From the NCBI RefSeq assembly GCF_001552635.1, contig NZ_BCRO01000012.1, positions 62,001-126,000 on the forward strand: a DNA stretch of 64,000 bases, in the 5' to 3' direction. The notes below the pieces were generated by a model. It was not told the origin of the DNA. It saw only the letters and a list, made by a program, of their open reading frames with translations, and searched no databases. The stretch comes from Actinomadura hibisca NBRC 15177. Lineage in GTDB: Bacteria; Actinomycetota; Actinomycetes; Streptosporangiales; Streptosporangiaceae. How positions within the stretch are numbered: position 1 is the first letter of the stretch; each line of letters begins with the position of its first letter. The position numbers were made by a program, and so were the translations under genes. This document shows, in pieces, positions 18,368 to 27,043 of this stretch.

Positions 18368-18447
18368 GCCCCCGGTGTTCAGGCCCATTAACCGGAGCGT
18401 GCCGCGCCGACAGAGTTGATCACGTCGACCCCGACCGAGGAGAACAC

Positions 18448-19572
18448 ATGCGACGCGCTCTCACCGTCACCGCCCTGTCCGCCGCCCTGACCGCCGGTCT
18501 GGCGGCCCCCGCCGCGACCGCCACGACCGCCATCCCTGTTTACGGCGTTAACGCAGCCCTGCCGCAGCCGCACGGCCTCCAGGCCGCCGCGAACGACCTG
18601 GTCGCCGCCGGGCAGCCCGGCGTGATCATCATGTCCCGGCGCGGCGGCCGCGTCGCGCACGCCACCGCCGGGGTCGCCGACCAGGCCACCGGCGCCCGCA
18701 TGGACCCGCGCCTGCACGTCCGCGTCGCCAGCGTCACCAAGACGTTCACCGCGACCGTCCTGCTCCAGCTCGTCGCCGAGCGCAAGGTCTCCCTCAACGA
18801 CACCGTGGACCGCTGGCTGCCCGGCCTGGTGCGCGGCAACGGCAACGACGGCCGCGAGATCACCGTCCGGGACTTGCTGGGCCACACCAGCGGCCTCGCC
18901 GAGTACGTCCTCGACCCGCGCATCCGGACCGAGCCCCGCCGCGACTGGAAGCCGGAGGAGCTGGTCGCCATCGCGCTGGAGCAGGCCCCGTCCCGCACCG
19001 CGACCTACAGCAACACCAACTACATCCTCGCCGGGATGATCATCGAGAAGGCGGGCGGCCACACCTTCGCCGCCGAGCTGCGCGACCGCATCCTGCGCCC
19101 GCTCGGCCTGCGTCACACCTCGCTGCCCACCGACCGCTTCTTCCCCGGCCCCTACGTGCACGGCTACTGGGGCGACTACGGCGACGTCAGCACCGAGGTG
19201 AGCCCGTCCAGCGGCTGGACGTCCGGCGGCGTCATCTCCACCGTGGACGACGTGGCGCGCTTCCACCGCGCCCTGTTCACCGGCCGCCTCCTACCTCGCA
19301 AGCTCCAGCGCGAGATGACCACGACCCACACCGTCAAGGACGGCGACACCCGCTACGCCTACGGCCTGGGCGTCGCCAAGGAGCGCCTGTCCTGCGGCAT
19401 CGCGTGGGGCCACGACGGCGGCTGGCCCGGCTACCGGACCTGGACCTACACCAGCGCCGACGGCAAGCGCCAGGCCGTCATCACCTACAACCAGTCCAGC
19501 GCCGAACTGGAGGCGCAGCCCCGCTTCCAGGCCGCGCTGAAGAAGGCCGCCGAGAAGGCGTTCTGCGGCTGA
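18448..19572 (+). CDS. Secreted serine hydrolase, class C beta-lactamase / DD-peptidase family
   Basis: 374 residues. Signal peptide ([20 protein letters not shown], cleavage after ATA near residue 28), then the beta-lactamase fold with SVTK (95-98, catalytic Ser and Lys), YSN (187-189) and HDGG (~residue 323) in place of the KTG box. GAGGAGAAC precedes the ATG. It is most like D-alanyl-D-alanine carboxypeptidase R61-type enzymes of actinomycetes; an esterase activity cannot be excluded. Confidence 0.9.
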   Translation: MRRALTVTALSAALTAGLAAPAATATTAIPVYGVNAALPQPHGLQAAANDLVAAGQPGVIIMSRRGGRVAHATAGVADQATGARMDPRLHVRVASVTKTFTATVLLQLVAERKVSLNDTVDRWLPGLVRGNGNDGREITVRDLLGHTSGLAEYVLDPRIRTEPRRDWKPEELVAIALEQAPSRTATYSNTNYILAGMIIEKAGGHTFAAELRDRILRPLGLRHTSLPTDRFFPGPYVHGYWGDYGDVSTEVSPSSGWTSGGVISTVDDVARFHRALFTGRLLPRKLQREMTTTHTVKDGDTRYAYGLGVAKERLSCGIAWGHDGGWPGYRTWTYTSADGKRQAVITYNQSSAELEAQPRFQAALKKAAEKAFCG

Positions 19573-19638
19573 CCGCCCCGCGCGTTCGCGCAGGTGAAGC
19601 CCGCGAGACCATGGGCTTCCCCCGCAGATCGGAGACCA

Positions 19639-20313
19639 ATGAACCAGCAGCAGGCGTCCGGCGCGTTCGTGGAGCTGAACCACGTCGTCCGGGACGGCAT
19701 GCGCACCGCGCCCAACCTCCCGGAGCCCGCCGTCAGCCCCTACCTGACGCGCGAGGCGTCCCGCGAGATCTACGCGCCGGGCACCGAGTTCACCATCGAC
19801 CGCATCAGCATGGTCGGCGGCACCGGCACCTATCTGGACGCGCCGTTCCACCGCTACCCGGACGGGGCCGACCTCACCGGCGTGCCGCTGGAGCGCACGG
19901 TGGACCTGCCCGCGATCGTCATCGACGTCCGCGACGCGAAGGACGCGATCGGTGTGGAGATCCTGGAGAAGCACGACGTGCGGGGCGCGGCGGTGCTCCT
20001 GTACACCGGCGACGCCGAACGCTTCGACACCCCGGCCTACACCGCCGCCCCGCGCTTCCTGACCCGCGCCGCCGCGTCCTGGCTGATCGAGCAGAACGTG
20101 GTGCTGGTCGGCATCGACGCGGCCAACGTGGACGACACCGGCGACGGGCAACGTCCCGCGCACACGCTGCTGCTGGGCGCTGGCGTCCCCATCGTGGAGA
20201 ACCTGACCGGCCTGGATCTGCTGCCCAAGACGGGGGCGCGCTTCACCGCCGTGCCGCTGCGCGTCGCCGGCTTCGGGTCCATCCCGGTCCGCGCCTTCGC
20301 CCGCCTCCCCTGA
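19639..20313 (+). CDS. Cyclase-family (COG1878) metal-dependent hydrolase
   Basis: 224 residues of the family that includes kynurenine formamidase and isatin hydrolase. The usual metal motif HxGTHxDxPxH appears as GGTGTYLDAPFH, so two of the usual histidines are Gly and Tyr while the Asp and last His remain; many actinomycete members share this form. A C-terminal GAGVPIVENLTGLDLLP segment is also typical. ATG with GGAG 5 nt upstream. Substrate unknown. It follows the serine hydrolase by 66 bp and could be cotranscribed. Confidence 0.82.
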   Translation: MNQQQASGAFVELNHVVRDGMRTAPNLPEPAVSPYLTREASREIYAPGTEFTIDRISMVGGTGTYLDAPFHRYPDGADLTGVPLERTVDLPAIVIDVRDAKDAIGVEILEKHDVRGAAVLLYTGDAERFDTPAYTAAPRFLTRAAASWLIEQNVVLVGIDAANVDDTGDGQRPAHTLLLGAGVPIVENLTGLDLLPKTGARFTAVPLRVAGFGSIPVRAFARLP

Positions 20314-20326
20314 CCGGCGACCCGGC

Positions 20327-20830
20327 TCACTCCCCGGTGGAGCCGTCGATCCGCTCGCGCAGCAGGTCGGCGTGGCCGTTGTGCCGCGAGTACTCCTCCA
20401 GCATGTGGCAGAGCACCCAGCGCAGCGAGACCACGCCCGTGCGGTGCAGGCCGGTGACGGCCAGCGACTCGGCGGCGGCCACCATGGCGCGGGAACGCTC
20501 GCACTCGGCGCGCCAGGCCGCGAACACCTCGTCGGGGTCGGCGTCGGCGGCGTCGAAGGCGGGCGTGCCGTCCGTGCCCAGGCCCCAGGGGCGCGGGCCC
20601 GCCGCGCCGCCCATCACCTTCTGGAACCAGTTCCACTCGACGTCGGCCATGTGCCGCACCAGGCCCAGCAACGTCAACGTGGACGGCGGCACGGCGGGTT
20701 CGCGCAACTGCTCGGTGGTCAGCCCGGCGCACTTCATCGCCAACGTCTCGCGCTGGTAGTCCAGGAAGGCGTGCAGCGTGGCCAGCTCGTCGCCCTCGCG
20801 GGGCGGTTCTACTCTGTCGTCTTTAAGCAT
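20327..20830 (-). CDS. DinB/mycothiol-dependent transferase-like protein
   Basis: 167 residues, four-helix DinB superfamily (DUF664 type). The metal-site histidines are in VRHMADVEWNWF and CHMLEEYSRHNGHADLLRERIDG. The family includes mycothiol S-transferases of actinomycetes. ATG at 20828-20830 was chosen; an upstream TTG at 20872 would run into the next gene. No good ribosome-binding site is seen. Confidence 0.85.
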   Translation of the reverse strand: MLKDDRVEPPREGDELATLHAFLDYQRETLAMKCAGLTTEQLREPAVPPSTLTLLGLVRHMADVEWNWFQKVMGGAAGPRPWGLGTDGTPAFDAADADPDEVFAAWRAECERSRAMVAAAESLAVTGLHRTGVVSLRWVLCHMLEEYSRHNGHADLLRERIDGSTGE

Positions 20831-20868
20831 CGTGGCTGATCGTAGCGCCGGGCCGAACGTGGTTCGCC

Positions 20869-21696
20869 TCAATAAGCCGCGAGGCTCGCCCGCGCCGCCT
20901 CCACCGCGTGGGGAACCGGACGGCGCGCCCGCGCCACCACGGGCAAGGTCCGCACGGCGTCAGCCAGACCACGACGGCCGTGCGGCGTCCCCATGCTGGT
21001 CAGGGCGATCCGGCCGAGCGCGGGCAACGGGCGGCGCAACCACGCGGTGAGCAGCCGGTTCCGGACCTCCAGCCGACGACGACCCGCCGGATCACGCCCG
21101 TGGACCGACGGGTGGTGATGGACGATCAGCTCCGGCACGTACGCCAGCCCCAGCCCCGCCGCCGCGAGATCGAGCGCGAGCAACTCCTCCTCGCCGCCGA
21201 AGTGCAGCACCTCCGAGAAGCCCCCCACCGCCAGGAACGCTTCCCGCCGCACGATGATCGAGCACGCCAGGAACCCCAGGATCGACGGCCCCGGCAGGTC
21301 GGCCGGGCTGCCCAGCGGCGCGCGGGCCATCAGGTCCGACACCGGGTCGACGGCCTCCTCCGGCCCGACCAGGACCCGCGCCGCCAGCAGCGCCGTGCGC
21401 GGGTGCCCGTCCATGAGCGCCACGGCCTTCCCCAGCGAGCCGGGCGCCCACCACGAGTCGTCGTCGGCGAAGGCGACGTACCGGGTGTCGGCCGCGCGCA
21501 CCCCGAGGTTGCGGGCGGCGGCCCCCAGGTTGCGGGGCGACCGGACCACCCGGGCCCCGGCGGCGAGCGCCGCCTCGGCGGTGTCGTCGGCCGAGGCGTT
21601 GTCCACCACGATGACCGGCGCGTCATGCTCGCCCAGGCTGCGGCGCAGCTCCGGCCCCCGGTCGCGGGTGGCGACGACGATCGTCACATCGGACAC
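20869..21696 (-). CDS. Glycosyltransferase family 2 (second of a paralogous pair)
   Basis: 275 residues of a GT-A fold. VTIVVATRDRG and PVIVVDNASADDT form the nucleotide-binding start, FADDDSW gives the DxD metal motif, and a GGEEEL(L)ALDLAAAGL segment is the catalytic-base region. It is about half identical to the next upstream gene, so the pair arose by duplication. It lies 9 bp after that gene on the minus strand, facing the heptose operon. No membrane helices, so the enzyme is cytoplasmic. Sugar and acceptor unknown. Confidence 0.87.
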   Translation of the reverse strand: MSDVTIVVATRDRGPELRRSLGEHDAPVIVVDNASADDTAEAALAAGARVVRSPRNLGAAARNLGVRAADTRYVAFADDDSWWAPGSLGKAVALMDGHPRTALLAARVLVGPEEAVDPVSDLMARAPLGSPADLPGPSILGFLACSIIVRREAFLAVGGFSEVLHFGGEEELLALDLAAAGLGLAYVPELIVHHHPSVHGRDPAGRRRLEVRNRLLTAWLRRPLPALGRIALTSMGTPHGRRGLADAVRTLPVVARARRPVPHAVEAARASLAAY

Positions 21697-21705
21697 GCGT
21701 GTCTC

Positions 21706-22593
21706 CTAGCTGACATAGCGGCGGGCACGTGACCTGCGCTGCGGCCCCTCCAGCGTGCGCAGCCGCGACTCGACGCCGGGCGGCACCGGGACCCGCTCGC
21801 GCAGCACCCACGGGATGCCCGCGGCGGCCTCGACGAGGGCGTGCGCGGTGATCCGGTCGCGCGGGACCGTGCGCAGCAGCCCGCCGGTGCGCCGCAGCGC
21901 GCTGCCGACCGGGCGGCGCAGCCACGTCGTCCACAACGTGTTGCGGATGCCGTGGCGGCGGCGCAGGTGCGGGTCGCGCAGCGGCGACGGCTGGTGGTGC
22001 ACGACGACGTCCTCGGCGTAGCAGAGCTGCCAGCCCGCCGTGAGCAGGTCGGCGGCGAGCAGCTCCTCCTCCCCGCCCAGCCACAGGCGCGGCGAGAAGC
22101 CGCCCACCGAGCGGAAGGCCGAGGTCCGCAGCGCGGACGCCCCCGCCAGGAACGAGCCGAGCGCCGGCCCGGGAAGCCAGGACGGCCCCGGGACGGGCGA
22201 GTCGCGCAGCTCCGGCACGATCGGGTCCTCGACGCCGCCGGGCTCCACCAGGATGCGGCCCGTCACCACGCCGATCCCCGGATGGGCCTCCAGCAGGGCC
22301 GCCGCGCGCGGCAACGCCCCCGGGGCCCACCAGGTGTCGTCGTCGCAGAAGGCCATGTACGGGGTCCGCACGTGGTCGGCCGCGAGGTTGCGGGCCACCG
22401 CGCCGAGGTTGCGGGGCGCCCGGAGCAACGTGAACTCCGGGAACCGCTCGGCGACGGCCTCGGCCGACCCGTCCTGGGAGGCGTTGTCCACCACCAGCAC
22501 CGGCGGCTTCTCCGGCAGGTCCCGCAGTCGTCCGAGGGTGGCCAGCAGGCTCTCGCGGCGGCCGTGCGTGATCACTACAACACTGCACTGCAT
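21706..22593 (-). CDS. Glycosyltransferase family 2 (first of a paralogous pair)
   Basis: 295 residues. Starts MQCSVVVITHGRRES, with PVLVVDNASQDGS and the FCDDDTWW metal motif, then GGEEELLAADLLTAGW and the VVVHHQPSPLRDPHLRRRHG segment conserved in its neighbour. It shares the divergent promoter region with the carbamoyltransferase operon, which suggests joint use in one glycan pathway. Confidence 0.87.
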   Translation of the reverse strand: MQCSVVVITHGRRESLLATLGRLRDLPEKPPVLVVDNASQDGSAEAVAERFPEFTLLRAPRNLGAVARNLAADHVRTPYMAFCDDDTWWAPGALPRAAALLEAHPGIGVVTGRILVEPGGVEDPIVPELRDSPVPGPSWLPGPALGSFLAGASALRTSAFRSVGGFSPRLWLGGEEELLAADLLTAGWQLCYAEDVVVHHQPSPLRDPHLRRRHGIRNTLWTTWLRRPVGSALRRTGGLLRTVPRDRITAHALVEAAAGIPWVLRERVPVPPGVESRLRTLEGPQRRSRARRYVS

Positions 22594-22863
22594 GAGGTTG
22601 CTGATACCCCGGCCGTGCCTTGCATATGCGATTTCTTCTGCTATCTCACAGTATCAGGCAGTACCACTGTTACTTATCTGATGGCAAAGCCCGTCAGAAC
22701 CGTCGTTTGCTGCTCTAAGCGCGGGTAGTAAGCATTTCGGGCGATAAGAATTCCTCGCATTTATTGCGACGTCGACCCGTGAGGACCCCGCTAGGCCAGC
22801 GGTTCCGGCCGATTTCCACGGCCGTGGACCGGCTCCTGCCCGTTGCCGCGTATCGGAGATCGC
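22594..22863. promoter_or_regulatory. Divergent promoter region of the glycan locus
   Basis: About 270 bp, visibly richer in A+T than the flanking genes (around 22620-22770), between the two minus-strand GT2 genes and the nine-gene plus-strand operon. It must hold promoters for both. No repeat was resolved with confidence, and no gene was seen. Confidence 0.5.
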
Positions 22864-24504
22864 ATGCGTGTTCTGGGGATCAATGCCATTTTCCACGACC
22901 CCGCCGCCGCCCTTGTGGTGGACGGCCAGGTGGTCGCCGCCGCCGAGGAGGAAAGGTTCAGCCGCCGCAAACACGGCAAGCGCCCCTATGCCTTCTCGGC
23001 GTGGGAACTGCCGGAGAAAGCCGCCCAGTGGTGCCTCCAGGAGGCCGGCCTCGAACCGGGCGACCTCGACGCGGTGGCCTACTCCTACGACCCGTCGCTC
23101 GTCGAGCCCGGACTGGAGGGCCACGAGGGCGAGTGGGAGAAGTTGCGCACCCTCTACGCCACCCAGGCCCCGTCCATGCTGGCGACCGCGCTGCCCGGCC
23201 TCGACCCCGGCATCTTCCGCTACGTCCCGCACCACGTGGCGCACGCCGCGTCCGCCGGGCTCGCGGCCCCCGTCCCCGGTGACGGCGACGTCCTCGTCCT
23301 GGACGGGCGCGGCGAGTCGCACTCGCACCTCGCCGGGACCTACGCCGACAGCGCGCTCATCACGCTGGGCGCGCAGAAGCTCCCGCACTCGCTCGGCCTG
23401 ATGTACGAGGACCTCACCCAGCACCTGGGGTTCCTGCGCTCCTGCGACGAGTACAAGGTCATGGCGATGGCGTCCTACGGCACGCCGCGCTTCGCCGACG
23501 ACCTGCGCGCCCAGGTGTACGCCCGCGACGACGGCGGCTTCGAGGTCGGCCGCATCGACTGGTCGGCGCTGGCCAAGCCGCTGCGCGCCGACGAGGCGTG
23601 GACCGAGGACCACGCCGACCTCGCCGCCAGCGTCCAGCTCCGGCTGGAGGAGGTGCTGCTCGACCTCGCCACCTGGCTGCACGGCCGCACCGGCTCGCGC
23701 CGCCTGACGATGGCGGGCGGCGTGGCGCTCAACTGCGTCGCCAACTCCAAGCTCGCCGCCGAGGGCCCCTACGAGGAGATCTGGGTCCAGCCCGCCGCCG
23801 GTGACGCCGGGACGGCCCTCGGCGCGGCCCTGCACGTGGCCGCCGAGTCCGGCGACACCATCAGCGCGATGCCCGGCGCGGCGCTCGGCCGCCAGTGGGA
23901 CGACGCCGAGCTGGCCCGCTGGCTCGACACCGCGCACGTGCCCTACCACCGGCCCGCCGACCTGGCCGCCACCGTCGCCGACGCGCTGGCCCGCGACGAG
24001 ATCGTCGCCTGGTTCCAGGGCCGCAGCGAGTACGGGCCGCGCGCCCTGGGCCACCGCTCGCTGATGGCCCACCCCGGCAACGCCGACAACCTGGAGCGCC
24101 TCAACGACGTCAAGGGCCGCGAGCAGTTCCGGCCCGTCGCGCCGATGGTGGCCCTGGACCGCGCCGCCGAGATCTTCGACGGGCCGATCCCGAGCCCGTA
24201 CATGTTGTTCGTCCACGACGTGAAGCCCGAGTGGCGCGACCGCATCCCGGCCGTGGTGCACGTGGACGGCACCGCCCGCATCCAGACCATCGACCGCGAG
24301 CAGGAGCCGCTGGTCGCCGCCCTGCTGCGGTCCTTCGAGGCCCGCACCGGCCTGCCGGTGGTCGTCAACACCAGCCTCAACACCGCCGGCCGCCCGATGG
24401 TGGACGACCCGCGCGACGCGCTGGAGTGCTTCGGCTCGGCCCCGGTGGACCTGCTGGCCATCGGCCCGTACGTGGTCCGCCGCCGGGAGGTGTTCGACCG
24501 GTGA
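22864..24504 (+). CDS. Carbamoyltransferase (NodU/CmcH family)
   Basis: 546 residues. N-terminal Kae1-like domain begins MRVLGINAIFHDPAAALV and includes EEERFSRRKHGK and the metal-binding HHVAHAAS. The C-terminal YrdC-like carbamoyl-adenylate domain has GRSEYGPRALGHRSLMAHP, GREQFRPVAPMV and VVNTSLNTAGRPMV. The enzyme transfers a carbamoyl group from carbamoyl phosphate, with ATP, to a sugar or antibiotic hydroxyl. ATG with GGAG 5 nt upstream. First gene of the nine-gene operon, so a carbamoylated sugar is the predicted decoration. Confidence 0.94.
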   Translation: MRVLGINAIFHDPAAALVVDGQVVAAAEEERFSRRKHGKRPYAFSAWELPEKAAQWCLQEAGLEPGDLDAVAYSYDPSLVEPGLEGHEGEWEKLRTLYATQAPSMLATALPGLDPGIFRYVPHHVAHAASAGLAAPVPGDGDVLVLDGRGESHSHLAGTYADSALITLGAQKLPHSLGLMYEDLTQHLGFLRSCDEYKVMAMASYGTPRFADDLRAQVYARDDGGFEVGRIDWSALAKPLRADEAWTEDHADLAASVQLRLEEVLLDLATWLHGRTGSRRLTMAGGVALNCVANSKLAAEGPYEEIWVQPAAGDAGTALGAALHVAAESGDTISAMPGAALGRQWDDAELARWLDTAHVPYHRPADLAATVADALARDEIVAWFQGRSEYGPRALGHRSLMAHPGNADNLERLNDVKGREQFRPVAPMVALDRAAEIFDGPIPSPYMLFVHDVKPEWRDRIPAVVHVDGTARIQTIDREQEPLVAALLRSFEARTGLPVVVNTSLNTAGRPMVDDPRDALECFGSAPVDLLAIGPYVVRRREVFDR

Positions 24505-26057
24505 GCCGGCCGCCGTCTTACGAGATCGTGGTCCCGACCATCGGCCGTCACAGCCTCGGCGTCATGCTGGAAGCGCTGCTGGCGTCGATCGAGGCGGCCC
24601 CCGGGCCGGGCCCGAAGGCGATCTGGCTGGTGGACGACCGTCCCGACGCGGGCCCGCCGCTGCCGCTGCCCGACCACACCGGGCCGCTGGTCCGGGTGCT
24701 GCGCTCGGGCGGGCGCGGTCCCGCCGCCGCCCGCAACACCGGCTGGGCCGCGACGAAGGCCGACTGGACCGTCTTCCTGGACGACGACGTCGTGCCATCC
24801 CCGGAATGGGCCGCCGACCTGGCCGCCGACCTCGCCGGGCTGCCGCCCGAGGTCGCCGGTTCCCAGGGCCGCGTCACCGTGCCGCTGCCGCCCGACCGCC
24901 GCCCGACCGACTGGGAGCGCAACACCGCCGGTCTTGAGGAGGCGGCCTGGATCACCGCCGACATGGCCTACCGCCGCAAGGTGCTCGCCGCGACCGGCGG
25001 CTTCGACGAGCGGTTCCGCCGCGCCTTCCGCGAGGACGCCGACCTGGCGCTGCGCGTGCTCGACGCCGGGTTCCGCCTGGTGCGCGGCGAGCGGCGCATC
25101 ACCCACCCGGCGCGGCCCGCCGGGTTCTGGATCTCGTTGCGGATGCAGAAGGGCAACGCCGACGACGTCCTGATGACGCGCCTGCACGGCCGCGACTGGC
25201 GCGAGCGGGCGCAGGAGCACAACGGGCGCTTCGGCCGCCACGTCCTGACCACCGCCGCCGCGCTGGCGGCCCTGGCCGCCGTCCCCGCCCTGCGACGCCC
25301 GGCAGGACGCGCGGTCGCGCTCGGCGCGGTCGCCGCCTGGGCCGCGCTGACCGCCGAGTTCGCCGCCGTCCGGCTGCGGCCCGGCCCCCGCACCGCCGGG
25401 GAGACGGCCCGGATGCTGGTCACCAGCGTCGCGATCCCGCCCGCCGCCATCGGCCACCGGCTGCGCGGCACGCTGGCGCACCGGACCGCCGGGCCCTGGG
25501 GGTCGCGGCCGGTGGTGCTGTTCGACCGGGACGACACCCTGATCCGCGACGTGCCCTACAACGGCGACCCCGCGCGCGTCGAGCCGATGCCCGGCGCGCG
25601 CGACGCCCTGGACCGGCTGCGCCGCAACGGCGTGCGCGTCGGCGTGGTCTCCAACCAGTCCGGCGTCGCCAAGGGCCGTATCACCGCCAAGGACGTGCTG
25701 CGCGTCAACGCCCGCGTCGAGGAACTGCTCGGCGGCTTCGACGTGTGGGAGTTCTGCCCGCACGACAACGCCGACGGTTGCGGCTGCCGCAAGCCCCGCC
25801 CCGGCCTGATCGAGCGGGCCGCCGCCCGGCTCGGCGCGGACCCGGCCGACTGCGTGGTCATCGGCGACATCGGCGGCGACATGCAGGCCGCGGCCGCCGC
25901 CGGGGCGCGCGGCATCCTGGTGCCGACCGGCCGGACCCGGCCCGAGGAGGTCAGCGCCGCCCGCGAGGTCGCCGGCGACCTCGCCGCCGCCGTGGACCTG
26001 GTGCTGGGCGCCCGGCGGGCCCGGAGCGCCCGGGGCGTCCGGAGGACGGCCCGGTGA
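24501..26057 (+). CDS. Fusion: GT2 glycosyltransferase plus GmhB-like HAD phosphatase
   Basis: 518 residues. Residues 1-~240 are a GT2 domain (EIVVPTIGRHSLG, FLDDDVVPSP metal motif, RRAFREDADLALRV). A hydrophobic segment (~250-300) may associate with the membrane. Residues ~335-500 are a HAD-IIIA histidinol/heptose-bisphosphate phosphatase: VVLFDRDDTLIRDVPYN with the nucleophile Asp, VSNQSGVAKGRI, the zinc loop CPHDNADGCGCRKPRPG, and VIGDIGGDM. This supplies the 7-phosphatase step of heptose activation. The GTG overlaps the previous stop by 4 nt. Confidence 0.9.
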   Translation: MSRPPSYEIVVPTIGRHSLGVMLEALLASIEAAPGPGPKAIWLVDDRPDAGPPLPLPDHTGPLVRVLRSGGRGPAAARNTGWAATKADWTVFLDDDVVPSPEWAADLAADLAGLPPEVAGSQGRVTVPLPPDRRPTDWERNTAGLEEAAWITADMAYRRKVLAATGGFDERFRRAFREDADLALRVLDAGFRLVRGERRITHPARPAGFWISLRMQKGNADDVLMTRLHGRDWRERAQEHNGRFGRHVLTTAAALAALAAVPALRRPAGRAVALGAVAAWAALTAEFAAVRLRPGPRTAGETARMLVTSVAIPPAAIGHRLRGTLAHRTAGPWGSRPVVLFDRDDTLIRDVPYNGDPARVEPMPGARDALDRLRRNGVRVGVVSNQSGVAKGRITAKDVLRVNARVEELLGGFDVWEFCPHDNADGCGCRKPRPGLIERAAARLGADPADCVVIGDIGGDMQAAAAAGARGILVPTGRTRPEEVSAAREVAGDLAAAVDLVLGARRARSARGVRRTAR

Positions 26058-27043
26058 GGGTGCTGGTCGTCCGCCTGGACAACCTCGGCGACGTGCTGCT
26101 GTCGGGGCCCGCCGTCCGGGCGGTCGCCGACCGCGCCGACGAGGTGGTCATGCTCTGCGGGCCGCGCGGCCGGGCCGCCGCCGACCTGCTGCCGGGCGTG
26201 GACCGCGTCGTCGAGTGGTGCGCGCCGTGGATCGACCCCGAGCCCGGCCCGGTGGAGGCCGCCGAACTCGACCGGCTCACCGAGCTGGTGCGGGGCGTGG
26301 ACCGGGCGCTGATCTTCACCTCGTTCCACCAGTCGCCGCTGCCGCTGGCCCTGGTGTTGCGGCTGGCGGGCGTCGGGTGGATCGGCGGGATCAGCGACGA
26401 CTACCCCGGCTCCCTGCTGGACCTGCGGCACCGCTGCGAGAGCGACGTCCCCGAGCCCGAACGGATGCTCGCGCTGGCCGCCGACGCCGGGTTCCCCGCG
26501 CCCGCCGACACCCGGCTGCGGATCAAAGGGCCGCTGCCGGACGTGGACGCGCTCACCGGAGGGCCCGGCTACGTCGTGGTCCACCCCGGGACGTCGGTGC
26601 CCGCGCGGGCCTGGCCGCCGCAACGGTGCGCCGAGGCCGTCCGCGTGCTCGCCGCCGAGGGACGCCGCGTCGTGGTCACCGGCCACCGGGAGGAGAAGGA
26701 GCTGACCGCCGAGGTCGCCGGGGCCGACGGGCTCGACCTGGGCGGACGCACCTCGCTGCTGGAGCTGGCGGCGGTGCTGGCGGGCGCGGACGCCGTCGTG
26801 GCGGGCAACACCGGCCCCGCGCACCTGGCGGCGGCCGTCGGCGCGCCCGTCGTGTCGCTGTTCGCGCCGACCGTGCCCGCCGCGCGCTGGGCCCCCTACG
26901 GGGTGCCGACCGTGCTGCTGGGCGACCAGAACGCCCCCTGCGAGGACACCCGGGCCACGGTCTGCCCGATCCCGGGTCACCCCTGCCTGTCGTCGGTGAC
27001 CGCCGACCAGGTCGCCGCCGCCGTGAAGGAGGTCATCCGATGA
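26054..27043 (+). CDS. Glycosyltransferase family 9 (heptosyltransferase family)
   Basis: 329 residues of a GT-B fold. RVLVVRLDNLGDVLLSGPAV at the start, VVVHPGTSVPARAWPP in the middle and AGNTGPAHLAAAVGAPVVSLF near the end are the GT9 hallmarks of WaaC/WaaF-type enzymes that use ADP-heptose. Two CPIPGHPC-type cysteines close the protein. Together with GmhA and HldE in the same operon, ADP-heptose is the likely donor. Start GTG overlaps the previous stop by 4 nt. Confidence 0.9.
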   Translation: MRVLVVRLDNLGDVLLSGPAVRAVADRADEVVMLCGPRGRAAADLLPGVDRVVEWCAPWIDPEPGPVEAAELDRLTELVRGVDRALIFTSFHQSPLPLALVLRLAGVGWIGGISDDYPGSLLDLRHRCESDVPEPERMLALAADAGFPAPADTRLRIKGPLPDVDALTGGPGYVVVHPGTSVPARAWPPQRCAEAVRVLAAEGRRVVVTGHREEKELTAEVAGADGLDLGGRTSLLELAAVLAGADAVVAGNTGPAHLAAAVGAPVVSLFAPTVPAARWAPYGVPTVLLGDQNAPCEDTRATVCPIPGHPCLSSVTADQVAAAVKEVIR

